Source of the DNA: Candidatus Aminicenantota bacterium | GTDB taxonomy: Bacteria > Acidobacteriota > Aminicenantia > Aminicenantales > Aminicenantaceae | Direction: 5' to 3' | Length of the DNA: 64,000 nt | Assembly (NCBI GenBank): GCA_016927475.1 | Contig: JAFGMO010000083.1 | Span: forward strand, 20,642-84,641 | In this document: one piece after another, positions 42,803 through 50,799 of the stretch | How the letters are laid out: the number at the start of each line of letters is the position of its first letter | How positions within the stretch are numbered: the stretch's first letter is position 1 | Notes under the pieces: generated by a model | What the model was told of the DNA's origin: nothing | Databases searched by the model: none | Seen by the model: only the letters and a program-made list of their open reading frames with translations | Translations under genes and position numbers: made by a program

Positions 42803-43279
42803 TTAAAATCCGAATCCCACCGTCGCTCCGAACCAGTTATAAGAAAAGGCGTTTTCCATGGGCGTGAACATGAAAGCCTGAATTTTGATGAAATCAGCCT
42901 TGAAGCCGGCGTTAAATTTAAGCAGGAAATCGCCCTCGAGGGTGTAGCCGCTACCGATGATAATCGGCAGGCTCAGCCCGGCTCCAAAATAAGCGACCGA
43001 CGCGCGGACGTTCAGGAGAACTCCCGGAGTGATAAAAACGGGATTGAATTTGAATTGGTAGATAAGAAGGTCGCACTCGGGGCTGATCATGAGAACCTCT
43101 CCAAGGTTGATATCGATATTGGCCCCTGCCAACCCGATAAGGGGATTGAAAGAAAAACTGCTCTCGGTGATGACCCCGCCCCTGAGGTAAAAGTTTACCG
43201 GGTTGTCAGCGCTGCTCTTGGGAGCCGTGGCAAGAATCATAAAAACGGACAGCAGTAAGAAAAAAATGAGTTTTTTCAT
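42803..43279 (-). CDS. small secreted beta-barrel-like protein
   Basis: A 158-residue protein with a signal peptide (K-K-L-I-F-F-L-L-L-S core, cut near S-S-A-D) and alternating hydrophobic strands ending V-G-F-G-F. It is probably a small outer-membrane barrel of 8 strands. No family recognised. It is divergent from 43470 and convergent with the SDR gene. Confidence 0.65.
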   Translation of the reverse strand: MKKLIFFLLLSVFMILATAPKSSADNPVNFYLRGGVITESSFSFNPLIGLAGANIDINLGEVLMISPECDLLIYQFKFNPVFITPGVLLNVRASVAYFGAGLSLPIIIGSGYTLEGDFLLKFNAGFKADFIKIQAFMFTPMENAFSYNWFGATVGFGF

Positions 43280-43378
43280 GGATCCTCCTTCTTAAATCCC
43301 TTTGACTTCAAAAGTATCATAGTGATTTGAGAATTGAGAGTAAAGCAAAATTGTAAGATTTTTCCATAAAATTTTTAG

Positions 43379-43407
43379 GTGGCATTCCTGATTTATGGGG
43401 TTATAAT
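43379..43407 (+). promoter_or_regulatory. promoter of the 43470 gene
   Basis: GTGGCA (43379-43384), 17 bases, TATAAT (43402-43407). The -10 is perfect and the -35 is weak. The leader is about 55 bases and ends in AGAGGAG. Confidence 0.5.
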
Positions 43408-43469
43408 ACATGCCTGGAATTTAAAAAAAAATTTTGATTCAAGAATAAGCTCAGTTTAGAGGAGAAAAT

Positions 43470-43961
43470 ATGAAAAAAAATGTGTTTATACTCGCAGTGA
43501 TTTTCGTCTTTGGGGTGAGCGTGGGGAACGCCGATAAGATCAAGAAGCTCAGTCTGGACGATGCTTCCACTGCAGGAACTACGATTATAAACGACAAATC
43601 GGTAAAGGTGGAAGGGAAAGCTTCTCTCCGTATTCAGACTCTTTGGCCGACGGTTATCTGCCTTGGAGAAGCTGAAGGATTGAACATCGAAGAAGCGCGC
43701 CTTATCTATTCGGCCTCCGTAAAAAGCGATCTGTCCGGGTCCGCCTACCTGGAAATGTGGGTCCATGTAGACGGGGGACAGTATTTTTCCAGGGGACTGA
43801 ACGATACCGTTGAAGGTGCCGTGGATTGGAAAACAATCCGGACAGCATTTTTGTTTCAAAAGGGACAAAAACCTGACAAGGTTACCTTAAATATCGTCAT
43901 CAATGGCCGCGGAACCGTATGGGTGGATGATGTTCGGTTGTCTGGAGAAAGGCAAAAGTAA
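43470..43961 (+). CDS. secreted jelly-roll-like protein of unknown function
   Basis: 163 residues. A signal peptide (cut near V-G-N-A-D) is followed by a beta-sandwich pattern: a K-V-E-G-K-A-S-L-R-I strand, a Y-L-E-M-W-V-H strand and the ending V-N-G-R-G-T-V-W-V-D-D-V-R-L. The V-W-V-D-D-V-x-L ending is typical of carbohydrate-binding modules of the CBM4/9 type and similar jelly rolls. There is no catalytic domain. Binding of a glycan or of a protein partner is possible. Confidence 0.65.
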   Translation: MKKNVFILAVIFVFGVSVGNADKIKKLSLDDASTAGTTIINDKSVKVEGKASLRIQTLWPTVICLGEAEGLNIEEARLIYSASVKSDLSGSAYLEMWVHVDGGQYFSRGLNDTVEGAVDWKTIRTAFLFQKGQKPDKVTLNIVINGRGTVWVDDVRLSGERQK

Positions 43962-44041
43962 AAAGAACATCAGTCGAATGAAAAAAGCGCGCTGTTTTGA
44001 ACAGGGGCAGTGAGTTTGGATGGGGAAAATGAGGAGTCAAG

Positions 44042-44908
44042 ATGAGTCCGGATGCCATTAACGTTGATAACATCGAATTCAGTTATGGGAATGTCCATGC
44101 GGTCAAGGGAATCACCTTTGACGTCAAGGAAAAGGAGATATTCGGATTCCTCGGTCCGAACGGAGCCGGGAAATCGACAACCATTAAAATGCTCACCGGA
44201 CAGATTTTTCCAAAAAAAGGAAAAATTAGCGTTTTAGGGATGGATGTCACCAAAAAAACGGGCAGGGTTCAGGCCCGTATCGGTGTATCCTTCGAACAGA
44301 CCAACCTATATGAGCAGATGAGTGCTGTGGAAAACCTGAAACTTTTTGCCGATCTTTTCGGCGTAAAAAAATTCGATGCGGACAAGCTTCTAGCGATGGT
44401 CGACCTCCATGGAAGAAACCGGGACCATGTATCCACCTTCTCCAAAGGGATGAAGCAGCGCCTTATGTTGGCCCGGGCTTTGGTCAATCAGCCTGAAATC
44501 CTCTTTCTTGATGAGCCGACCGAAGGCCTGGACCCGGTTTCGGCCGACAATATCCGCAAGATCATCCTCAAAGAAAGGGAGAGAGGGGCCGCCGTTTTTT
44601 TAACGACCCATGACATGATGGAAGCGGATAAGCTCTCCGACCGCGTTGCGTTTATCCACGAGGGTAAAATTGTAGCTCTCGATAGCCCTTATCATCTCAA
44701 GCAAAAATTCGGGAAACGGTTGATCAAAGTCGAGACAGAGACGGCATCGGGTGAGCTTAAGGAGACTGAAATCACCATGGACGAACCCTATACGGCTGAT
44801 GATGTCCGGTCGCTCTTCGCCGAGGAAAAAGTCATCACCATCCATAGTGAAGAAGCCAGCCTGGAAGATATTTTTATCCAGATCACGGGAAGAGGTCTTA
44901 CGGGATGA
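44042..44908 (+). CDS. ABC-2-type transporter, ATP-binding subunit
   Basis: A 288-residue ATPase with Walker A G-P-N-G-A-G-K-S-T, signature F-S-K-G-M-K-Q-R, Walker B I-L-F-L-D-E-P-T-E-G-L-D-P and switch His in T-T-H-D-M. The C-terminal 70 residues have the extra small domain seen in DrrA/NatA/CcmA-type exporters. It overlaps the first permease gene by four bases (ATGA). Confidence 0.93.
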   Translation: MSPDAINVDNIEFSYGNVHAVKGITFDVKEKEIFGFLGPNGAGKSTTIKMLTGQIFPKKGKISVLGMDVTKKTGRVQARIGVSFEQTNLYEQMSAVENLKLFADLFGVKKFDADKLLAMVDLHGRNRDHVSTFSKGMKQRLMLARALVNQPEILFLDEPTEGLDPVSADNIRKIILKERERGAAVFLTTHDMMEADKLSDRVAFIHEGKIVALDSPYHLKQKFGKRLIKVETETASGELKETEITMDEPYTADDVRSLFAEEKVITIHSEEASLEDIFIQITGRGLTG

Positions 44909-45963
44909 ACGGCAGGATCATTGGGACGTTGATTAAAAAAGATGTTGTTCTTTTTTTTCGTGATAAATTTTTTGGGGTGATGACTCTTCTGATGATTGTC
45001 GTTTTTATCGTCATTTTTTTTATTCTTCCGGCTACAATCCGGGGAACCATAAAGGTAGGATTTTATGTGCCGTCCTTTTCCACCTTTTTTTCCAAGAATC
45101 TCATGACGGACGGCTTGGTCATCCAGAACATGGAGAGCGACGAAGAAGTAAGGCGAGCCGTTATGGAAAAGGAAGTCCAGGTTGGAATTTCTATTCCCGG
45201 AGGAATAAGTGCTCTGCTCGATTCTGAAAAACCAACGGACATTTTTGTTTATTCTTCTTCAGAGGTGCCGAAAGATATACAGGAAATGTACACCGTCCTC
45301 ATGAACGAGATGGTTACCCGGATGGCCGGGAAAAAAAGCCCGGTAAATTGGAGGGCGGTTGTTCTCGGCCCGGACCTGGGAGGCAGCCAGGTCCCCTACA
45401 GGAACCGTATGATTCCTCTGTTTGCCTTTATGCTGATTATTACCGAAACTTTGGGCTTGGCCAACCTGATTTCCTCGGAGTGGGAAACGGGGAATGTTCA
45501 GGCGTTGATGGTTACCCCCTTGACCGTTATTGATTTTTTTGCCGGGAAAGGATTCACCGGTGTGGGCTTGGCCTTTTCTCAGGCATTTGTCTTCATGGCA
45601 GTCACGGGCGGATTAAAGCAAAATGCCTTTCTCGTCATCACCGCTCTTTTTTTAGGGTCGATATTGGTCACCGGCCTGGCCTTTGTTCTCGCCTCTGTCG
45701 CCAAGGATATGATGTCCGTTCTGGGCTGGGGGGTTCTGGTACTGATCGTTTTGGTTTTGCCGGCTACAGCAGCGCTCTTTCCCGGCCTTTTCTCGGGATG
45801 GATCAAGGTAATTCCATCCTTTTTTCTTGTCGATATCCTCAGCCGCGCCGTAAACTATGATATCGGATGGAGCGGTAATCTTAAAAACATTTTTCTTTTG
45901 GGAGGATCCGGCGTGGTCTGTGTCGTATTTGGTGTTTTTTTCTTAAAGAGGAAAATCTCGTGA
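44905..45963 (+). CDS. ABC-2-type transporter permease 1
   Basis: 352 residues. An N-terminal helix (about 20-42), a soluble loop of about 130 residues and five C-terminal helices (about 165-350) make the usual ABC-2 half-transporter shape. The first helix is preceded by K-K-D-V-V-L-F-F-R-D-K, typical of the NatB/DrrB group. It is coupled to the ATPase and to the next permease by 4-base overlaps, so the three proteins work as one exporter. The cargo is unknown. Confidence 0.87.
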   Translation: MNGRIIGTLIKKDVVLFFRDKFFGVMTLLMIVVFIVIFFILPATIRGTIKVGFYVPSFSTFFSKNLMTDGLVIQNMESDEEVRRAVMEKEVQVGISIPGGISALLDSEKPTDIFVYSSSEVPKDIQEMYTVLMNEMVTRMAGKKSPVNWRAVVLGPDLGGSQVPYRNRMIPLFAFMLIITETLGLANLISSEWETGNVQALMVTPLTVIDFFAGKGFTGVGLAFSQAFVFMAVTGGLKQNAFLVITALFLGSILVTGLAFVLASVAKDMMSVLGWGVLVLIVLVLPATAALFPGLFSGWIKVIPSFFLVDILSRAVNYDIGWSGNLKNIFLLGGSGVVCVVFGVFFLKRKIS

Positions 45964-47021
45964 GCATTCGAAGGATTGCCGTTCTGTTAAAAAAAGAGTG
46001 GAAATACGGCTCGAGAGGTTTTTTCTTTGTTTTCGCCGTTGCCGCTCCTTTCATCCTGACTGTTTTCATCAATCTTGTCTTTGGGTCTCTTTTTTCGGGA
46101 AAACCCAAAGTTGGTGTTTTTGACATGGGCCATTCAAGTATTGTCTCATCCTTGAAGGAGATGGTTTCGGTTGAGCTTAAGGAATATGAATCGGAACAGT
46201 CGCTGAAAAAAGCGGTCGAAAGGGGAGTGAGGGATGTTGGGATCGTTTTTCCCGTGAATTTTGATTCCCTCCTGGAAAGGGGGAATTCTCCCCCGTTGGT
46301 GCTTTATTTCTGGGGAGAAAGCCTCTTGAAGGACAGGGCTGTTGCGGCTGCCTCGGTGTTGTCCCGTATCAGGGACTTTTCCGGTAAAAAGGCTCCTGTG
46401 AATATTGTTTCTGTAGCCCTGGGGAAGGAAAAAGGCCTTTCATTGAAGGACCGTTTTATTCCCCTTGTTGTCCTGTTAGCTGTTTTTATCAGCGGTTTTG
46501 CCCTGCCGTCGACTTCCCTGGCCGAGGAAAAACAAAAACGGACACTGGGCGCCGTGCTGACGACACCAGTCACCCTAAGGGATGTATTTGCGGCCAAGGG
46601 ATTGATGGGGATCAGCCTCAGCATGATAATGGGGACGGCCGTTCTTTTCCTTAATACGTCATTAAGCGGACGATTCGGCCTTATCCTGTTGATATTGTTC
46701 CTCGGGTCCATTATGGCCTCCTGCTTCGGCTTGATGCTGGGTGCCTTTATGAAAGATATATCAAGCGTCTATTCGGCGCTTAAAGGTCTTAACATATTTA
46801 TTTACGGACCGGGGATCGTCGCTCTTTTTCCGCAAATTCCAAAATGGGTGGCCAAAGTTTTTCCGACTTATTATGTCATGAATCCTCTTATGGAAGTTTC
46901 CAACAACGGGGCTTCATGGAAGGATATCAGACAGGAATTTTTTATCCTGTTGGGATTTCTGGTTTTTTTTGTGGTTTTGGTCGGCCTGATCGCCGGGAAA
47001 ACAAGGCAGCAGGAAACATGA
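45960..47021 (+). CDS. ABC-2-type transporter permease 2
   Basis: A 353-residue paralogue of the preceding permease with the same topology: one N-terminal helix (about 20-40), a soluble region, and helices in about 160-350. It starts with GTG inside the stop of its neighbour. Two different permeases with one ATPase suggest a heterodimeric membrane part. Confidence 0.87.
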   Translation: MSIRRIAVLLKKEWKYGSRGFFFVFAVAAPFILTVFINLVFGSLFSGKPKVGVFDMGHSSIVSSLKEMVSVELKEYESEQSLKKAVERGVRDVGIVFPVNFDSLLERGNSPPLVLYFWGESLLKDRAVAAASVLSRIRDFSGKKAPVNIVSVALGKEKGLSLKDRFIPLVVLLAVFISGFALPSTSLAEEKQKRTLGAVLTTPVTLRDVFAAKGLMGISLSMIMGTAVLFLNTSLSGRFGLILLILFLGSIMASCFGLMLGAFMKDISSVYSALKGLNIFIYGPGIVALFPQIPKWVAKVFPTYYVMNPLMEVSNNGASWKDIRQEFFILLGFLVFFVVLVGLIAGKTRQQET

Positions 47022-47063
47022 AATAATTTCAATTACAGCCATATTGACCTGAAAGGGGAAATA

Positions 47064-48011
47064 ATGAAACCCATCAAAACGTTTTCCAAATGGCTGGCGG
47101 ATGAAACGCCGATGCGGAAGGAGCTCCGGTCACACTGGGGAGGGGATTGGGGCTGTGATTCCGAAGTGGGAAAGCTGAAGGCCGTTCTTCTCAGGCGTCC
47201 CGGCGAAGAGATCGAAGCCGTTAAGAAGGCGGAAGATTGGCGCTGGCTGGACGTTATGGATCCGCATAAAGCCCGGGAACAGCATGATGCCTTGGCCGAG
47301 ATTTACCGATCCCATGGAGTTGAAGTCCACTATGTAAAGCAGATGCGCCCGGACAGGCCCAACGCCCTTTTCATGCGGGATAACGTGCTTATGACTCCAG
47401 AAGGGGCGATCGTAGGAAGACAGGCGATGAGCTGCCGCCGCGGGGAAGAGCGTTATGCGGCTCAAGCTCTGGCTGAGCTGGGTGTGCCCATTTTGCGGAC
47501 GGTTTCAGGGAATGGAATATTTGAGACCGCCTGCTGCCTCTGGGTGGATGCGGGAACGGTCATTATGGGAACGGGGAACAGGGCCAATGAGGAAGGGTGC
47601 CGCCAGGTGGAAGAAATCCTTCTTCAGACCGGAGTCGAGGATATTTTTCCTTTCCAGATACCCTTTGGAGGCGCCCACATCGACAGTTTTGTCAGTTTTA
47701 TGGATGAAAAGACCGCGGTTTTCGACCCTGTCCGGATGCCCTGGGATGTTTGGACGGCTCTAAGAAAAAAGGGAATAAAGCTTTTAGAAGCGCCTTCCCC
47801 GGAAGAAACCCAGGAACTGGCTTTGAATATCGTGGCCCTGTCTCCCCGTATTGTGCTGATGGCGGCCGGCTTTCCGAAAACACGGGCGTTTTTGGAAAAA
47901 CACGGGGTCGGAGTGACTGAAGTGGACGTCACGGAGCTGCGCAAAGGGTGGGGATCGCTGCACTGCATGACGGCCGTCCTCAAACGCGACCTCATCGGAA
48001 AGATCTTATAA
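47064..48011 (+). CDS. arginine-deiminase/DDAH-fold protein
   Basis: A 315-residue guanidine-group-modifying-enzyme fold. The nucleophile Cys is in G-S-L-H-C-M-T near the C-terminus, the catalytic His in G-G-A-H-I-D-S, and a first-strand region has R-R-P-G-E-E. Relatives hydrolyse arginine, dimethylarginine or related guanidines, or transfer amidino groups. At the usual F-E-G-[AG]-D substrate site this protein reads F-E-T-A-C-C, so the Asp that normally holds the guanidinium is missing; that makes plain arginine deiminase activity doubtful. It follows the exporter by 42 bases with AAAGGGG before the ATG. Confidence 0.8.
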   Translation: MKPIKTFSKWLADETPMRKELRSHWGGDWGCDSEVGKLKAVLLRRPGEEIEAVKKAEDWRWLDVMDPHKAREQHDALAEIYRSHGVEVHYVKQMRPDRPNALFMRDNVLMTPEGAIVGRQAMSCRRGEERYAAQALAELGVPILRTVSGNGIFETACCLWVDAGTVIMGTGNRANEEGCRQVEEILLQTGVEDIFPFQIPFGGAHIDSFVSFMDEKTAVFDPVRMPWDVWTALRKKGIKLLEAPSPEETQELALNIVALSPRIVLMAAGFPKTRAFLEKHGVGVTEVDVTELRKGWGSLHCMTAVLKRDLIGKIL

Positions 48012-48139
48012 CCGTCATGATTTTTATCGATTCTTCGTGATTTTTTCCAAACCGTCGACGATGGCTTTGCTTCAGTCACATTTCCTCAGAAAAAGAATGA
48101 AATCTTTTGAGCGCCCTCCTTTTGTGTTACCCTTCATCT

Positions 48140-49417
48140 ATGCTTCGCGTTTACCCGTTCCAGTTTTCGCGCTTCAGAATGTTCCTCTGTTTAATTCTTT
48201 TCCTGTGCTCCTGCAAGGTGGAATCGCCGAAGGAATCACCTGAGGAAAAGCTTAAAAAACTCAAATCTCTTCCTTATCTAACTTGGGTAAATTCAGGAGA
48301 TACGGCGGGAAAGTCAGGCGTAACCTATCACAATCCTGAGAAAGCTTGCCGGGGAGTCAATATTTATACTTCCAGAAATCTTGTCGAAGCCCGTCTGATG
48401 GATATGGACGGCGATTTTTTTCATCGATGGACGGCCGGACCGGATCATCCCTCCGCCTGGCAACATGTCGAGCTCACCAGGGAGTTGGATTTGCTGGTGG
48501 TGATTAAGGATGAAAAGCTTATTTGTCTTGATTGGAATTCCAGGATGAAGTGGGCTATTCCCATGCGGTTCCATCATGACCTTTGTCAGGCTGAGGACGG
48601 TGAAATTTTGGCTCTCGTCAGAGAGGATGCCTGTTTTTTTGTCAACCGGCTTCCGCTGCCGGTTCTCAACAGCAGTATCGTTTTCCTCTCGGCGGACGGA
48701 ATCCTGAAAAACAAAATATCCTTGTTTCCTTTTTTTAAATCGCACATATCCGGGAGGCGGATTTTTGATATTTATGATTGGGCCGCTCTGAAAAAAAATC
48801 AGACCGAAATGCAAAACCGGAAAAAGAAAGACGGATATATGTTTACCAACCTGGATCCGGTAGATATTTTGCACATCAATACCGTTGAGATCATTCCCCG
48901 GGACATCCCGGGAGTTTGCCGCAGGGGAAATGTCTTGATCTGTGCCCTAAGACTTGATTTTGTGGCCATCCTTGACGTTGAAGCGGGATTGATAATGTGG
49001 GAATGGGGTCCGGGCGTGCTGTCCCAACCACACCATCCGACCATGCTTGAGAACGGGAATCTTTTGATTTTTGACAACGGCGTAAGCCGGAAACATTCAC
49101 GGATTTTAGAGGTCGACCCGGAAAATAAACAAATCGTCTGGGAATACAGGTCAAATCCCCCGGAAAAATTTTTCTCGGTTTCGAGGGGAGCCAGCCAGCG
49201 TCTTCCCAACGGAAATACGCTCATCACGGAATCGGACAGGGGGCATGTGTTCGAAATCACCATGGACGGGGAGGTCGTCTGGGAATTTTTCAATCCGGAA
49301 AAGCAGAATGAAGGAAAAACAAGGGCCGCTATTTACCGGATGAACAGAATTACCGATGATAACACCATCAAGAGGATTTTAGCCCGATCCGTCTCTCGGC
49401 AGTCCATCAAGCGTTGA
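48140..49417 (+). CDS. arylsulfotransferase-like lipoprotein
   Basis: 425 residues from ATG 48140; an in-frame ATG at 48179 would give a shorter signal. The signal peptide ends in a lipobox-like F-L-C-S-C, so the protein is likely lipidated. The body has the ASST-type propeller pattern: D-G-D-F-F-H-R-W, H-H-D-L, H-H-P-T-M-L-E-N-G-N-L-L-I-F-D-N-G, L-P-N-G-N-T-L-I-T-E and D-G-E-V-V-W-E-F. Members of this group transfer sulphate between phenols without PAPS, but many relatives are unproven. The catalytic histidine cannot be assigned with certainty. Confidence 0.78.
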   Translation: MLRVYPFQFSRFRMFLCLILFLCSCKVESPKESPEEKLKKLKSLPYLTWVNSGDTAGKSGVTYHNPEKACRGVNIYTSRNLVEARLMDMDGDFFHRWTAGPDHPSAWQHVELTRELDLLVVIKDEKLICLDWNSRMKWAIPMRFHHDLCQAEDGEILALVREDACFFVNRLPLPVLNSSIVFLSADGILKNKISLFPFFKSHISGRRIFDIYDWAALKKNQTEMQNRKKKDGYMFTNLDPVDILHINTVEIIPRDIPGVCRRGNVLICALRLDFVAILDVEAGLIMWEWGPGVLSQPHHPTMLENGNLLIFDNGVSRKHSRILEVDPENKQIVWEYRSNPPEKFFSVSRGASQRLPNGNTLITESDRGHVFEITMDGEVVWEFFNPEKQNEGKTRAAIYRMNRITDDNTIKRILARSVSRQSIKR

Positions 49418-49433
49418 GAGAATTATTGCGCAT

Positions 49434-49461
49434 GAAACCTTACCGTGGCCTATAAGGTTTC
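49434..49461. terminator. hairpin between convergent genes
   Basis: GAAACCTTA (49434-49442) and TAAGGTTTC (49453-49461) form a perfect 9-base stem with a 10-base loop. It sits between the ends of the arylsulfotransferase-like and NUDIX genes. There is no T-run, so intrinsic termination is uncertain. Confidence 0.4.
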
Positions 49462-49463
49462 GG

Positions 49464-49898
49464 TCAAAAAGCATGGCTAAAGAATTTTTGGATAAGTTCC
49501 CGGGTTATCTTCGACATATCCAGGGCATAAGTATCGGATAGATCAAACCACCGGGCGTCGCTGACGTCATCTGCCGGCTTCAGGTTTCCTCCGATAAGGT
49601 CGGCCGAAAGATCGATGATGACATAGTGAAAACGGGTTTGTCCTTTTTCGTCGGTTTCGATCAGGTCGAAAACATGAATGGGTTTTTTGGCCTTGATGAG
49701 AAGGCCCGTTTCTTCCCTGATCTCTCTTTCCGCGGCTTCCTGAAGAGTTTCACCGAGCTCTACCGATCCGCCCGGCACGGCCCATTTACCTTTTTGGGGA
49801 GGGTTGAGGCGCTTGACAAGCAGGATTTTTTTCTCTTGAACAACAACTGCACCGACGGCGACTTTGGGAAAGATAAAGGGATCATTTTTTTTTGACAT
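49464..49898 (-). CDS. NUDIX hydrolase
   Basis: A 144-residue protein with a full Nudix box: G-G-S-V-E-L-G-E-T-L-Q-E-A-A-E-R-E, continuing I-R-E-E-T-G-L. It cleaves a nucleoside diphosphate linked to another group and needs Mg or Mn. The exact substrate (MutT-like, ADP-ribose or other) cannot be told. There is no good ribosome site in front of the ATG. Confidence 0.93.
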   Translation of the reverse strand: MSKKNDPFIFPKVAVGAVVVQEKKILLVKRLNPPQKGKWAVPGGSVELGETLQEAAEREIREETGLLIKAKKPIHVFDLIETDEKGQTRFHYVIIDLSADLIGGNLKPADDVSDARWFDLSDTYALDMSKITRELIQKFFSHAF

Positions 49899-49990
49899 TT
49901 TTATTTTTATATTGCTTTCTTTCCCCCTATCTCTGAAAGGTCAATGTGGTGAAACGAGCTTAACGGGATAGGCAGGATCCGGTTGCTCTA

Positions 49991-50599
49991 TCAATCCGGA
50001 GGAGCCTCCGGAGCAGGGAACAGTCGTTCGATAAGTTCACGAATAAAATCCTCCTGGATTTGTTTATCCTTGATGTTTGTTTTCAGGAAATCCTTGTTCA
50101 GGCCGGGAAGAAGGCCTAAGAAGATGATGACGGACAGGGCCTGAACGATGGCGGACTTGAGGCTTTTGGGGTCTGTGCCGGGGAAAAAAGGTTTGATTTT
50201 TTTATACAGATGGTCGAGAAACTTAAGGTATTCCTTAACAAAAACGCCGCTGTAATCTCCCCGTAAAAGAGGGCCGTAAACATGGGCTCTCGAAAGTCCC
50301 GGATAAGTATGACTGCCTTTCAGGAAGTGAGAAAATACGGCCTGAAGGGAAATCCGGACATCCTTGTTTATGTCCTCCAACATCTCGATCGGATCGGCAA
50401 AGGCCTCCTTGGCTGTCTGTCCCAATGTTTCCTCAAGGAGTTTCTCTTTAGAGCCGAAATAATAATTGATGGAAGCGATGTTCACACCGGCTTCAAGGGC
50501 GATACTTCTTATGGTTACCGAGTCAATACCTTCTTTCTCGATACGGGCCACAGCCGCCAGGATGATTTTTTCCCGGGTGGATATTTCTCCTCGTTCCAT
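49991..50599 (-). CDS. TetR/AcrR-family transcriptional regulator
   Basis: A 202-residue regulator. The N-terminal helix-turn-helix (residues 10-55) has the standard sequence style T-R-E-K-I-I-L-A-A, V-T-I-R-S-I-A-L-E-A-G-V and I-N-Y-Y-F-G-S-K-E-K-L. The C-terminal ligand part is not family-specific. It is divergent from the TonB receptor gene at 50800. Two palindromes in the shared upstream region are likely operators, so it probably controls itself and the receptor. Confidence 0.9.
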   Translation of the reverse strand: MERGEISTREKIILAAVARIEKEGIDSVTIRSIALEAGVNIASINYYFGSKEKLLEETLGQTAKEAFADPIEMLEDINKDVRISLQAVFSHFLKGSHTYPGLSRAHVYGPLLRGDYSGVFVKEYLKFLDHLYKKIKPFFPGTDPKSLKSAIVQALSVIIFLGLLPGLNKDFLKTNIKDKQIQEDFIRELIERLFPAPEAPPD

Positions 50600-50617
50600 G
50601 GGCTTTCCTCTTTTATA

Positions 50618-50684
50618 CAGGCATAGCCTGCATTATTCAAGAAACATTTTTTTTTAAGATATATCCCTTGGGGAATATCCCCAA
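50618..50684. promoter_or_regulatory. two palindromes in the TetR/TonB intergenic region, candidate operators
   Basis: CAGGC-ATA-GCCTG (50618-50630) and TTGGGGA-ATA-TCCCCAA (50668-50684) are both perfect palindromes around a central ATA. They are 52 bases apart, centre to centre, between the divergent TetR and TonB-receptor genes. The first is about 20 bases from the TetR start codon. Nearby, GATTAAAAC occurs at 50731 and 50744 with a weaker third copy at 50757, a 13-base-spaced direct repeat. Confidence 0.5.
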
Positions 50685-50799
50685 AGGAACACTTCTGATT
50701 GCCTTATGTGTTCTTTTAATGTAAACAAATGATTAAAACGATTGATTAAAACAGATGATTTGAACAGCGGGGATGTCCCTGCGGTTTATGGAGGCAGTC

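Noticed and set aside
48105..48139. A leaderless promoter for the arylsulfotransferase-like gene, by analogy with mutM
   Set aside because: No acceptable -10/-35 pair at the right distance; the best matches are poor.
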